Shown here: piece after piece, positions 1 through 33,170 of the stretch | How the letters are laid out: each line of letters begins with the position of its first letter | Position numbering within the stretch: position 1 is the stretch's first letter | Assembly: GCA_963556495.2 (NCBI GenBank) | Contig: OY747713.1 | Coordinates: 3,496,321-3,560,320 of the forward strand | From: Valencia hispanica | Lineage: Eukaryota; Chordata; Actinopteri; Cyprinodontiformes; Valenciidae | Length of the DNA: 64,000 bases | Direction of reading: 5' to 3' | The notes under the pieces: model-generated | What the model was told of the DNA's origin: nothing | Databases searched by the model: none | The model's input: the letters and a program-made list of their open reading frames with translations, nothing else | Translations under genes and position numbers: made by a program

Positions 1-395
1 AGGGAGTTTGCTGCTCTGAAGCAAAGATGGGTGTGTTCGCACAATGCCAGGAAGGTAAGAAAACAGAAATGACTTTGGAAAAGCAACTGTTGTTGCTCAT
101 AGGGTCAAAGGTCATGTCCAAACCATCTAAAATCCATCGTGCTTTGAATAGGAAAACAATTCAGACAGCTGCAAATCTTCCCAGGAGTGGACTTCATTTG
201 GCAGGGTAAAGGTTAAAGGTCGTGACCCATGATTAACCAGTACGGCTGCTTGGAGGGGTTGGAGAGGAAAGCCTCTTCTCCGTAGAAACAAGATGGCAGC
301 AGGACTGAGGTTAGCAGAGGTGCATCTGGATGAAGAACAAGACTTCTGGGACGGTGTCCTCTGGTCAGAGGAGACCAGAACGGAGACGTTGAAGC
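1..395 (+). mobile_element. Tc1/mariner transposase relic (left part)
   Basis: Plus-strand translation with frame jumps gives a Tc1-like series: LPRSGLHLAG, GKPLLRRNKMAAGLRLAEVHLDEE and DFWDGVLWSEETRTE, the block around the first catalytic Asp (WSDET in live copies). The relic is cut at about 395 by an L2 tail and resumes at 657. Confidence 0.65.
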
Positions 396-656
396 AGCTT
401 TCAGTTTCTATGCTCCTCTAATCTGGAACAAACTTCCAAACTGCAAAGCTGCTGAAACACAGAGTTCTTTTAAATCAAGTCAAAAGAGCCATCTGTTTAC
501 AGCTGCCCTTGTGTAATGTTTTCATGTATCAAATGTTTTTTGTGTGTTTTCTGCTTTATTGCTGTTTTTACTTCATCCCCTTAATCATGTAAAGCACCTT
601 GAATTACCTTGTTGTTGAAAGTGTGCGACACAAAAAAAAAATTGTCTTGCCTTGCA
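395..656 (+). mobile_element. L2/Maui-type LINE 3' tail
   Basis: The stretch from GAAGCAGCTTTCAGTTTCTATG through the tail TAAAGCACCTTGAATTACC and TTGTTGTTGAAAGTGTGC matches the better-preserved copy at 1960-2300. It sits inside the Tc1 relic. Confidence 0.65.
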
Positions 657-830
657 CCATGAAAAGGATCCAGGTGTTGCAATGGTCTAGTCAAAGTCCA
701 GATCTCCTGCTGATTGAAATGAACTGAACCGAAGCAACGTTGGACCGAAGCTCCTCCACAACGATGCGAGGGACCGACGAGGTCAGACAGAAACCGACTG
801 CAGGGATATTTGCTCCCCGAAGTGTTCATA
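657..830 (+). mobile_element. Tc1/mariner relic (right part)
   Basis: Codes for IQVLQWSSQSPDLLLIEMN, the decayed form of the Tc1 block VLEWPSQSPDLNPIEN that holds the catalytic Glu. It continues the relic at 1-395 after the L2 insertion, and ends close to the donor of the last kdm1b exon in the window. Confidence 0.6.
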
Positions 831-831
831 C

Positions 832-22130
<21,299 letters not shown>

Positions 22131-22827
22131 GGCGTCCAGCCGAGCTCCTGGTAGACCCTGGGCGCTGTACCGCGTCTTTATGAAACGGTTTAATAAATTA
22201 GCTCAATAAATGTTTGTTGTTGTGGAGACAGAACAGCCCTGCCGACGTCAGTAAACAGGAAATGGGCGGATTGGTTCGGCTTTGTTGTGCTGCTGTATTT
22301 AAAGGTCCACGGAAATCAGAACTGCAATCTTAACGCAACAAAAAAAAGCTAAAAACCGATTCAGTATTAGACGTGAAAATAATGAGTCGTTACTTCATTT
22401 GATATATTTGGAAGCCATAGAGTATTTGCTCACCTGGATTATTGAGGAAATTATGGCTCTTCATTTCGGATTTTCATCTTCATGACGCCTTCTATGTGAT
22501 CTTCCCAAAAGTAAAACCCAGAAATTTCGACCTCTTGAGATAAATTGAACGCACCACCCACTGCGTCGCTTTCCGTAGAGTTTTTAGCAGAGTTACCATA
22601 GCAACCAGCACTCTGCGCTGCCAGCTTCGGGGACCGGGATCCAAAGCGAAACGTTTTTAATGTTTCTACCGGATATTTACTGTCAGAATCGGCCAGTTTT
22701 AATTTTAAGATTTTGCTTTAGTTAGGAAATCGGTTCCTAGCATCCAGACAGGCTTTTTAAAGGTGAATGAACGCGGCTTTTGAGTAAAGTTTCGGGGAAA
22801 CAGACTGCTGTGGAAGCAAGAAGTGAG
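22131..22827. promoter_or_regulatory. Divergent kdm1b/cfap69 promoter region
   Basis: The two start codons point away from each other across 697 bp. The kdm1b side has a GGGCGG GC box next to ATTGG (reverse CCAAT box) near 22265-22277 and a GACGTCAG CRE-like site near 22244. The cfap69 side holds the X-box described separately. No TATA box stands out, which fits a broad bidirectional promoter. No transposon sequence was recognised in it, unlike nearly all the surrounding non-coding DNA. Confidence 0.75.
22592..22605. promoter_or_regulatory. RFX X-box
   Basis: GTTACC-AT-AGCAAC is an imperfect palindrome matching the RFX consensus GTNRCC-N2-RGYAAC at every fixed position. It lies 223 bp upstream of the cfap69 start codon. 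RFX factors, with FOXJ1, drive ciliary genes, so the site fits the neighbour. That it is bound is inference. Confidence 0.8.
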
Positions 22828-25800
22828 ATGGATTCAGGAAAACATGTTCACCAGGTGGATCCGGAGATTCCGGTGATAAATCTGACTGCATCACACAAGA
22901 TGAAGCATCTTTATGAGGTAAATTCAAAAATACTTTATTGATCCCAGAGGGAAATTAAGTGTTGTTGTAGCTCATATAATGAATTCTTTAAGGAGTTGTT
23001 GTAGATGATGATGGCTGTGGGCAGGAAGGATTTCCTGTAGCGGTCTGTATTGCAGCGAAACTGAAGAAGCCTCCGACTGAAGACGCTCTGTTGTTGTATG
23101 ACTGTCTCATGAAGAGGATGCTCAGGGTTGTCCATATTTTTGATTTTATGAAGAATCCTAGAAGAAGTATGGAATATAAATAATTCCACAAAACTAATAA
23201 TAACAATAAATGTCCGACTATCAGGACTACAATAAGACATTGGATAAAGATAAAAATGAGAAATAGCATTTTTTAGTCAAATTGATTAGTAGTGTGAATT
23301 TTTATTTATGCATCTTTTATTTTGTTTATTAAGAAAATTAAGATATACCAAAAAGGCTAATTAACATTATTATTTAGTCATTTTTGAATGAACCATAATA
23401 CAGTCAACTATTTCATGCCTGTGTTTCTATTTAATCTCTTCCTTCTTCTATGCTATAGTTAAAAAATTACAAATCAATTATTTTTCTTTGTAGTAAATTT
23501 TTTTTTGTGAATTATAGAGATAAATTGTCAGAAGAATATTTGAATTTCATATAACATTTCATCAAACTGGTCATTATGTTTTGAAAACTCAGTTACACTA
23601 TATTTCCCTTGATTTTGGTTTTAATCAAAGTGTGAGTCAGTTGAAATATGACAGATTTGGACCTTGGATCGAACCAAAACATCTCCCAGTTACATGTATA
23701 AATACCGCAGGAACTAAAAGGGCCGGTGTTGGCTGGAACGAGTCGACCGAAACAAAAAGTAAAGCTAACGCCATCAGAGTGGTAGCTGGTCTACACTGAT
23801 CAGCAGCGTTGCTCCTCCTGTTTTCTGTCAGAAAGACTCTCTGCGAATTTAAACCAATGAATTCCTGCAGTTTACATTTTTCCTCCTGATATTTCTGCAG
23901 GTCAGTCCTAAAAGTCTAGACCTCAGGAAGGTGATTCATCTTCTCCAGGATCCTCTGATGGTCAGTGAGAAATGTAATACTTCTCTGTTTTTGCAGTCAC
24001 ATTTGCTGCATCTAATTGCCTTATTTTCCCCCGAAGGCGAACCTGAAGGAGAGGCGCCTGTTTGTCCTGAAGAAGCTGCTGAAGAGGAACCGGTCCGGCT
24101 TCGTATCCTCGTTCCTGGATTAATCTGATGCTTGGATATGAAATGTGTCATGCTTTTGTCTTGTGTTGTGATGGAACTATGCAGAAAGTTAACATTTAAT
24201 TCAGATTTATACAATGTTTTTCTTCTCATAAATCACTTTCTCTAAAAAAAAAAAAAAAAATCAAAATCTACCTTTCCTGTACGTTTAATCTTCTTATAGT
24301 ACGTTCAGCTTTTGAGGGACCTCGCAGATCTGTCCCAAATACTCAACATCTGCGCTGAGAAAGTCAGCGATCAGCCCAAATATGCGTCGTTTCTGTGTGA
24401 AGCTCTTGAAATCTGCAGGTAAGAAACTCAGAAATGTGAAGGTTAAGCACTTTCTGTATAATCAGCTTCCCTGTTTTCTTCCCAGGTTTCCCTTCCTGAA
24501 GGAGAGAGCATCTGATGAGCTGATCTACGCTCAGGACGTAGCAGAGTTCCTCTCCAACATGGGTACATAATGCGACGTTCTTCACAGATTCACATCTTTA
24601 AATTGTTTTTAACTAACTAGGTAGTTCCTTGGGAGATAAACCTGCCACTGCACTGTCCCACACTAGAATTTAATCAAGATGATAGAAAACAGCATTTATG
24701 TGCAACTAAAGACCTGGGGTCTTATTTATAAAACTCTGCGTAGAATCCTTACTAAAACCGTACTTAGGCTAAGCAAAAACAATTGACTCACGCCTAGTAA
24801 GTTTTAGATCCATCAAACTTAGAGTATGCACAGCTGTATGCAATTTCTGCTTTATAAATCCCTCCCTCCCTAGAAATGTGTTCAGGTGTTTCTGGATCGT
24901 ATCCCGCCTCCTACACACCCACTTTCTGCCGTAAACCGTCAACGCAAAGGACCTATAGTGAATATTCTGCATCGACTTGAGCCGGCTGATATGGGGCGTT
25001 TCCCGGGTGACCATCGCTGGGTTACCCTTGGTTAACCATGGATTTAAGAATTTAAAAAAATTAAAACCATCTGAAAGAAAAATAAATGGGAAAAAATAAG
25101 AAATAAAAAAAAAAATTAAAACATAGAGTATTTATCATGTTTGACAAGTAAATATTAAAATATAAAATGTTATTAAAAAATAAAACAAATAAATTAAAAC
25201 TATGAGCATATAAAAAATTATTCACACATCAACACAGAAAATAAATATAAAATAAAAAATAAACTTTAATTTATTGTGAAAATATCAAATATTCTCTGTT
25301 CTGGAATCTTTCAAACAACAAAAGTTTAAAATATTGGTTAAAAAAAACAACAACCTGAAATATTATAAAATGTCGATTTTTAAAAATATAGAGTAGAACC
25401 ATTTAAAAAGCCGCTCAGCGTCCATAAGAAGGGTTCGTTTACTGCCCTGCCATTTTCTGATGAAATGCAAATAAAAACAGCAAAAGTATTTTTATTAATT
25501 GATGAATCTTTTACAGTTTAAATATGTTTTGAGGAACAGGCGGTTGGTGCTTGAAGTTGTCTGTTTTGGAGCCTTTTTCTCAGTTGGCAACCTCTCAGCT
25601 CACGGTGACGTTAAGCTGGTGATCCAGCAGTTTCCAATTGTTGGCCGGCTTCGGCCTTGGTTGTTCTTGGGGTGTTCAGTTTGGGTGTTCCAGCAGGACA
25701 ATGATCCCAGACAGACATCCAATTAGGAATGGATAAAACAGGCTTCAGAGCTCAGGTATGTTCTGAAAGGGTTTTTAAAGCCAGGTCTGTGTCAGGAAAC

Positions 25801-28800
25801 CCACTCGCCAGTCCTGCAATGCAGAGTGGTCAAAATGAAGCCAGAAGCGGGTTTATGCCTACAAAAGTGTTTAGTCGATGCACAGATTCCTAAGAGACAC
25901 CTATCTAAATATTAGTCTGAGTGTATGTTAGAGGTGGGCAATACAAAAGGTATAAATTATATAAATGTAGCCAAAGGTAGAGATGTTGACTATACCGACC
26001 TACCGCGATTGCGCATTTTGATGATGTCATCAAGCTGTCATCAAGGAGGATAAATACTGATGTTCAATGTTCTTCTTTACACTACATATTGCAAGTTTAA
26101 AATTTGTTGTTTTCCATTTAACGGGGGAAAAAAACCTGTTGAATTTGAAGCATTTTAAATAAAATATGTGCAGCTTTATTTTTGTGCGATATTCAATTTA
26201 TAAGTAACTAACCAGGAAAGCGGACAATTTTGAACATTGTGTATTTCTTTTATAACATTTAGCTTTTAAGTTATTTAAAATATCTTCATCTTTATTTTGT
26301 GTGATTTTTATTGTTGCATTTTTTTGGAAAGAAGATTTGAATATTTTTTAAATGCATTTTGCACAATACACGTGCTTTAAACTTTTTTGAAGTTGTTCTG
26401 GTGCGATGCTTCTGGAAAGTGAGAATGTTCATAAACTGTCATTTTGACATATATATAAAGAAAAGAATATATTGCAATAGATATCGTTACCGCACATGCT
26501 TTAGATTATATCGCAATATAGATTTGAGGGCATATCGCCCAGCCCTACTGTATGAATATATTTGAGCCTGTATGTGCGATTTTGACCCTGTGCGGATCAG
26601 AAAAATCTGGTGCCCTCAGTTCTGGTTTTTCAAATGCCTACCAGAAAGAATCCTGCAGGATTTCTGCTGCAGACATGCAGAAATCTAAGCTTAAAGGTGA
26701 CATATGATGCTTCTTTTTAAACACGTTAGGTCTATGGTCTGCATAGAAAACTTTGCACAAAATCACTCTCACATAAAGCGATCTCACCAGCTCAATTCTT
26801 GACAATTTCAGGCACTTTTTCAAGAGTCTTGTAGAAGCACAAGATTCCTGAGGGCAAACATTTGCAAGAAAATGGATGGTTGGTTTTTATTCATTTTCAG
26901 AGTGCTTATAGAGGGAGCAGAGACCCAAATGGCAACAGAAGAGGATGAAAATAAAGTGAAATTTGCCTAACATGTCCCCTTTGAGATGTTCACCTGTCTC
27001 ACCCTGTCTGTTTGGTGAAGGAGAGTAGCAGCAGGGTCACATGTGTCTGACTGCAGGTCGTCTGATGAGGGTCCCACATGCTGAGGTTCAAGAGCGCGTC
27101 GTTGAATCCGTGAAGTCGTTTTTCAGCTCCGAAACTCCAACGGATCTGCCTGAAGGTACCCTCACCACATATCCTTCATCTCCTCAACAGCGGAGGCACG
27201 TTGTTGCTTCTGTTTTTACCTCCTTGTAATGTTAACCTCTTTTGTTTTTTTTAGGGTCTGTTTAATCTGATTTGAAGTGATCAGATTAAGTCTGACCTCA
27301 GCCTCCTGGTTGGAGGACGAGCAGTGGCCATGAATCAAACCTTTCTCTTCCTCTAACATGCATCAGGGTCGTTTAAAGAGAATTAATCAGGTTTCAACCT
27401 TATCATCTCCAAAAATCGGGTTGATTTTTACCTCCGCCAAGGGGGTTAGGTTTTTGCCAGGGTCTGCTTGTCAGTCCGTTATTTAGCAACATAACTCAAA
27501 AAGTTGTGGGTGGATTTTAAAGAAAATTTCAGGAAATATCTGCAATGCCACCAGGAACAAGTGATTTGAATTTGGTGGTGATCGGAAAACCGCCACTACC
27601 GAAAAAGTGATTTTCGTGAATACCTGCTGAACTAATAATGGTGTCAGTGTGAATCCAGATGCTAAAGGTTTGTTTTCTGGGTTAAGGGATCTAAAAAAGA
27701 TTAGGGAATGGGGGTCTGGACTGAGCTGCCTTGGCGGAGATCTGCGCTCTCCCAGTGCTTTTCTAGTTCCATATGAGAGTTCAGTTGTGATCAAAGGTGA
27801 ATATAAATAAAAGACCAACATGTGTTTCAATAAAACTAGTTTTTCTTTCATTTTGAAATATTTGAGTAATTTAAATTCCAGATGCTTTCGTGCTGCTTTA
27901 TTAACAAGTTTCAAAAAGAAAAATTAGTTCCCCAATTGCAATAAAGTTGAACAGATGAAAGAAATGAGATTTGTATTTGCGTTATCAGTAAATAAAGTTT
28001 GTTTTTGTCCCGCTCTTTCCAACTGCCGGTTCATCGTGTTCTCCTCAGGGCTCCAGCCGACCTCTCCAGTTTACCGCCTGCGGCTGCTGGAGCGCAGTGA
28101 CCTTCCCACGACGCTGCTCCTCTCCACGGCCGCTCTGCAGGACCAGCCGCTCATCAAGCTGCAGCTCCTGCAAACCCTCCGGCTCCTCTCTAGCTCCTCC
28201 GGTGAGGAGCACGTTTTACTCTGCATGCAGGGAGGAAGAGATATCGATTACTTTATCACCCAAAATAAAAAACAGTCAAACAAACAAACAAAAAAGGTTT
28301 GAGTATCAGCTGAGTTGTTTTACAGCCACTCCCACCGTTTGTCGAACGTTCTTTTGTTTTGTTTTTAGACATGAACTGCACGTCGATCCTGGATGCAGGA
28401 GGAGCAAAGACGATCTGTCTGCACATGAACGAAGACGACCGGTCCAGTCGGGCTCTTTTCTGCTCCTCGGAGATCCTCTGGAACCTGCTGGAGAGCAGCA
28501 GCAGGGAGGAGGCCGTGGCTCAGCTCAGCAGCATGGAGTGTGTGCTGTAGGTGTTTTCAGATGTCTTCAGAAGAGGACAGTCCATCTCCTTAAATCGTCT
28601 CACGGTCAACGTGTTTTGCCAGATCTCTGAAGGAAGCGTTTTCCTCCGCGCTGGAGCTGCCGTCCCGAGGTTCTGACCTCCGGCTCGGGAACTATCTGCT
28701 GGTGATCACGACTCTAATTGCAGGAGATCCAGGCTGTCCGCTCATTGTGAGTACGTCCGGAGCCGCCTTAGTAGATCCAGCTGTGCCTCCTCAGATCTCC

Positions 28801-31800
28801 TGAAAACAATCTTTCTAATTTCCAGAAGAGCCTATTTGCCAAACAGCTGCTGGGCTTCATCGCATTTCCAGACCGTGAGACGCTTTCTCCTTTCACTGAT
28901 GGCAGTTAGATTACGTTTAAGAGCACTGATAATCTCTGTTTGTTTTAAGTGAACGACTCTTCAGCCCAGAAACTCACCCACAGCAGCGAAGACCTGAAGA
29001 TGAGGAAGCTGCTGCTGAATCTGCTGGTTGTGATGTCCAGAAACGTTGCCGCTCCGCAGGTCAGTCACACTCCCACCAACAGGTTTCCCCAGGGGGACGG
29101 CGGGTTCTAAGTTTCCTCTTTTAGCTGTTCAGAGAGGAACTGGTCACGGTGAACCTGCTGCAGCTCGTGAATCCACCCGAGCACCGGCCAGGCTCGCCTC
29201 GCCGCTCCGCCGCCCAGCAGGGAGAGCTCCAGCTGCCGGCGCTGGACGTCCTGGCCGCCATCGCTCCGGTCACGCTGCACGACTACATGTCCTGTCAGGG
29301 AAACACGTACCTGCTGCTGCTGCTGGACTGGTGCCTCGACAAAGGTCAACTTCAAAGGTCAACCTCCATGCAAGCACGATATTTTTTTTTTTACTCTGGT
29401 TCCTCATCTGCTGTTCTCTTGATTCCAGACGCCAGAGGTGGTAGGACGGCCCAGATGCAGCGTTGCATCAGAGTCCTGCGGTCGGTGACGGCTCTGGGAG
29501 AGCGGGCCGTAAACCAGGACCTCTGTGACCAGGGAGCCATCAACCAGCTTCTGGGTAACGTCTGATTAGACTGAAAGAGGCGGTTCGCTGTAAACGGCGC
29601 TGTGCGGTCAGAGGTGTGTGATGCTGTGTCTCCCTGTCAGGGGTTTTAATCCTGATGGAGGCGACTTCTGATGGGGACGACGTGGTAACCGTGGAGATGA
29701 TGTCGAACATCCAGCTCATCCTATCAGCGCTGTGTGAGACCGACATCCACAGAAAGGTGAAGAGGCAAAAAGTTGTTTGATTAAAAATATATTTTAAAAA
29801 ATTATTATTAAAAACCTAAGAATTAAATAAATATATTTAAGAGGAAAAACTTTATAAACTTTATAAAGTTTTTATCTTAAAAGTTAAAATTGTAATAAAA
29901 CTTTTAAAATGTATCAAATGTAAGACAAACAATCTAAAAAATAAATTAATACAAAAGCCCATAAAAAAATAGGTACAAATCAAAACTGATTTAAAACACA
30001 GATTTAAAGGGATTTAATGTGGCATTAACATGAAATGTATTCAATTCTGAAACATTTTAACACAACAAAACTGTTTTGAAAATCAACATTACAACATTTG
30101 GAATATTGTTTTGTCCTTGAAATGTTGATTATGCAAAGGGAAGATTGAAATAAATGCCAATAAATAGAAATCAGACTTTTTTCTTTTTCTTCAAAAGAAA
30201 TGTTTAAAAGTGAGACCAAAAATCCAGCGGTTAAAGGAACAGGAAGGCTAAAATCTGATCACCTGCACCGAATCATCCATGACAGCTGGCTCTGGGTTTA
30301 GGGGGGGGGGATATATTAGAGGTTCTGCTGCGTCCAGGATGAAGGTTCAATCGGTGCTGCTCGTTTCAGCCCCTCGTTAAACTTCGTTTTGGGTTTAATC
30401 AGAGGTCATAATCTCTCATGTTTCACAAGAGTCCACTGTTCTATACTCTTTCGGCTTTCCCCTTCAGGGGTCGCCACAGCGAATCATCCGTCTCTGTTTA
30501 GTCCTTCCTTCTGTACCCTCTGCCCTCACACCAACAGACTTCATGTCCTCTTTCATCCACAAATCTCTTTTTTGGTCTTCCTCTCTGCCTCCTGCCTGGT
30601 GGCTCCAACTAGGGCTGGGCAATATGGCCTCAAATCTATTGCGATATATTCTTTTCTTTTCTTTATACACGTCAAACTGTTTCATGAACATTCTCACTTT
30701 TCAGATGCGTCGCAGCAGAAAGACTTCAAAAAAGTTTAGAATGCCTTTTGAAGAATATGTATTGTTCAAAATGCATTTAAAAAATATTCAAATCTACTTT
30801 CCAAAAAATGCAGCACAAATATTCTCACAACATAAAGATGAAGATATTTTAAATAAATTGAAAGCTGAATGTTATAAAAGAAACGCAAGGTCCGCTTTCA
30901 TGGTTACTTATTTATAAATTTAATATCACATAAAAATAACATATTTGAATGAAAAATGCTTCAAGTTCAACAGGTTTGTTTTTCCCGTTAAATGGAAAAC
31001 AACACATTTTAAACCTGCAATCTGTAGTGTAAAGACAAATACTGAACATCAGTATTTATCCTCCTTGATGACAGCTTGATGACATCATCAAAATGCGCCA
31101 TCGTGGTAGGTCGGTATAGTCAAATCTCTACGTTTGGCCCATTTTATATCATTTCTACCTTACACCTTTTCATATCGCCCACCACTAGCTCCAACCTCAG
31201 CATCCTTCCATCGATATAATCGTCGTCTCTCCTCTGAACACGTCCAAACCGTCTCAGTCTGACTTTATCTCCTAAACGTCTAACATGAGCCGTCCCTCTG
31301 ATGTCCTCATTCCTGATCCCGTCCATCCTCGTCACTCCCAAAGAGAATCTAAACATCTCGAGTTTCTGCTTCCCGTCTTTTCCTCATTGGTACAGTCTCT
31401 AAACCGTACAGCATCGCTGCTCTCGCTACCGTCTTCTACACCTTTCCTTTCGTTCTTGCTGAAACCATTTTGTCACACTTTTCTCCACCCATTCCAACCG
31501 TCGGATGCTCTTCCTGACTCAAAACCCTCTTCATTTTCCCTGACTTGGGACCGGCACAAGACATCACTGGCTTGTGAACCCCTTATGGTTGCATTGCTGT
31601 TCTATACTTGGATCATGAAAATTAGCATAAATACCCGGGGAAATATAAAGTAATTAGCGACAACATACAGCTACATCAATTTATAGGTGATATTTGAGCA
31701 GATTTATGCTCATCTATCTCTATAACTCCTCAAAAATACAAAAATACCAAACTTACAAGACAACTAAGCTGGTTTACAATAGTTAAACACAAGGGTACCA

Positions 31801-33132
31801 AATGATGTGTTTATGGGTTTAAAGTCAACGTAGGAGGGGATGAAATGGCAACGACTGGACATGACATAGAGGTACAAACTGGCAACGTGAAGTCGTGTCT
31901 TCGATCCCAGTTTGATTTGAATAAAACAGGAATGTGATGTTGCCTTGCAGGAGCTGTTTGGCTCGGAGGGAGCAGAGATGGTCCTCCGTTTCCTGAAGAA
32001 AGGTCCGGGGAAGTTCTACAGCGGCTTGGGACACAACAGGCTCCTGATCTCCACAGTCGACTGCGTGCGGTCAGTTTGACCAAACAGCAACCCTGCAGAA
32101 GATAATTAGAGCGAATGCTCCGGCTTTCCTCCCACAGTCCAAAAAAACATGACTGTTTGGTTAATTGATCTCTGTAAATTGCCCTTAGGTGTGAGTGTGT
32201 GCCTGGCCGTTTGTGCTGTGGGTCTGTGTGTTACACGACAAGCTTCTGGTGCCGTTCTGGCTGGAGGTTGGGCCACTCTTCTTGACAGAGTTGTGTCATG
32301 GCTGAAAATACAGCTCTTCCAAAAATAAGGATGAAACCGAGTCCTCGAAGGCGTTCAAGTATTTAATTCAACATGTCTGGCCGGAACACTGAGGGAACAG
32401 GATTGCCATGTATTCCCTGCCCAACCCTTTCTAACTAACACCTTAAATACATTTCAGCCCACAATCCCATTTTTATCTTTCCAGTACGTCTCCTTCTATC
32501 TTCTTGTTCAGCTCTGAAGAACCAGCCCATGCCAGCCTGATAGTAAAGCACGGGGCAGTCTCTCAAGGCTAGAACGTCCAGTAGATATCCTGCTGCTCTC
32601 ATCCCGGCGATCCGACACGTCTTCATCGAGAACAATATGCCGGAACAATAAGCCTGTTTTCTCTAAATTGACCTCCTGTCCTAGATAGATTCACTAAGAG
32701 AGAGAATAAGTAGTTAAATCCTAATTACATCGAAATATTCCCACCACAGTTGGTAGAGTTCGTCTGATCCGGTGGGTTTCCTCCTGGAACAGCCCGGCCC
32801 CTTTAAAGGTGCCCTGCCACACGTATTTCATTACTTTTGTGGTAATTTCTGAAGTTTACCATGGACTCTGTAACAGTTCTTTTGTGGAAAAAATGCCTTG
32901 GTTACCTTGTTTCAAGCCATTGTAGCTTCTAGCATTTAAGCCTGCAGGAAGACTCAGCTCGTTTTCCACCAGTTCTCATTAATATTCAATGAGCTAAGCT
33001 GCTTGACTCCGATTGGCTAATCGCTAGGATATGAAGGCATGGCTATTCCTTCACCCAGCGCAACAAGTAGGCTAGAGGAACTTTGTTTACTATCTTCTGG
33101 AATCGCGGCAGAAATGGCTTCTTCAGGTATAT

Positions 33133-33170
<38 letters not shown>

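Noticed and set aside
1..831. Search for the final kdm1b exons
   Set aside because: No sequence matching the last oxidase segment was found; the interval is Tc1 and L2 remnants, so those exons must lie outside the window.
28097..28630. 177-codon plus-strand ORF
   Set aside because: Shifted frame across cfap69 exons 7-9 and their introns; the exon model explains the sequence.
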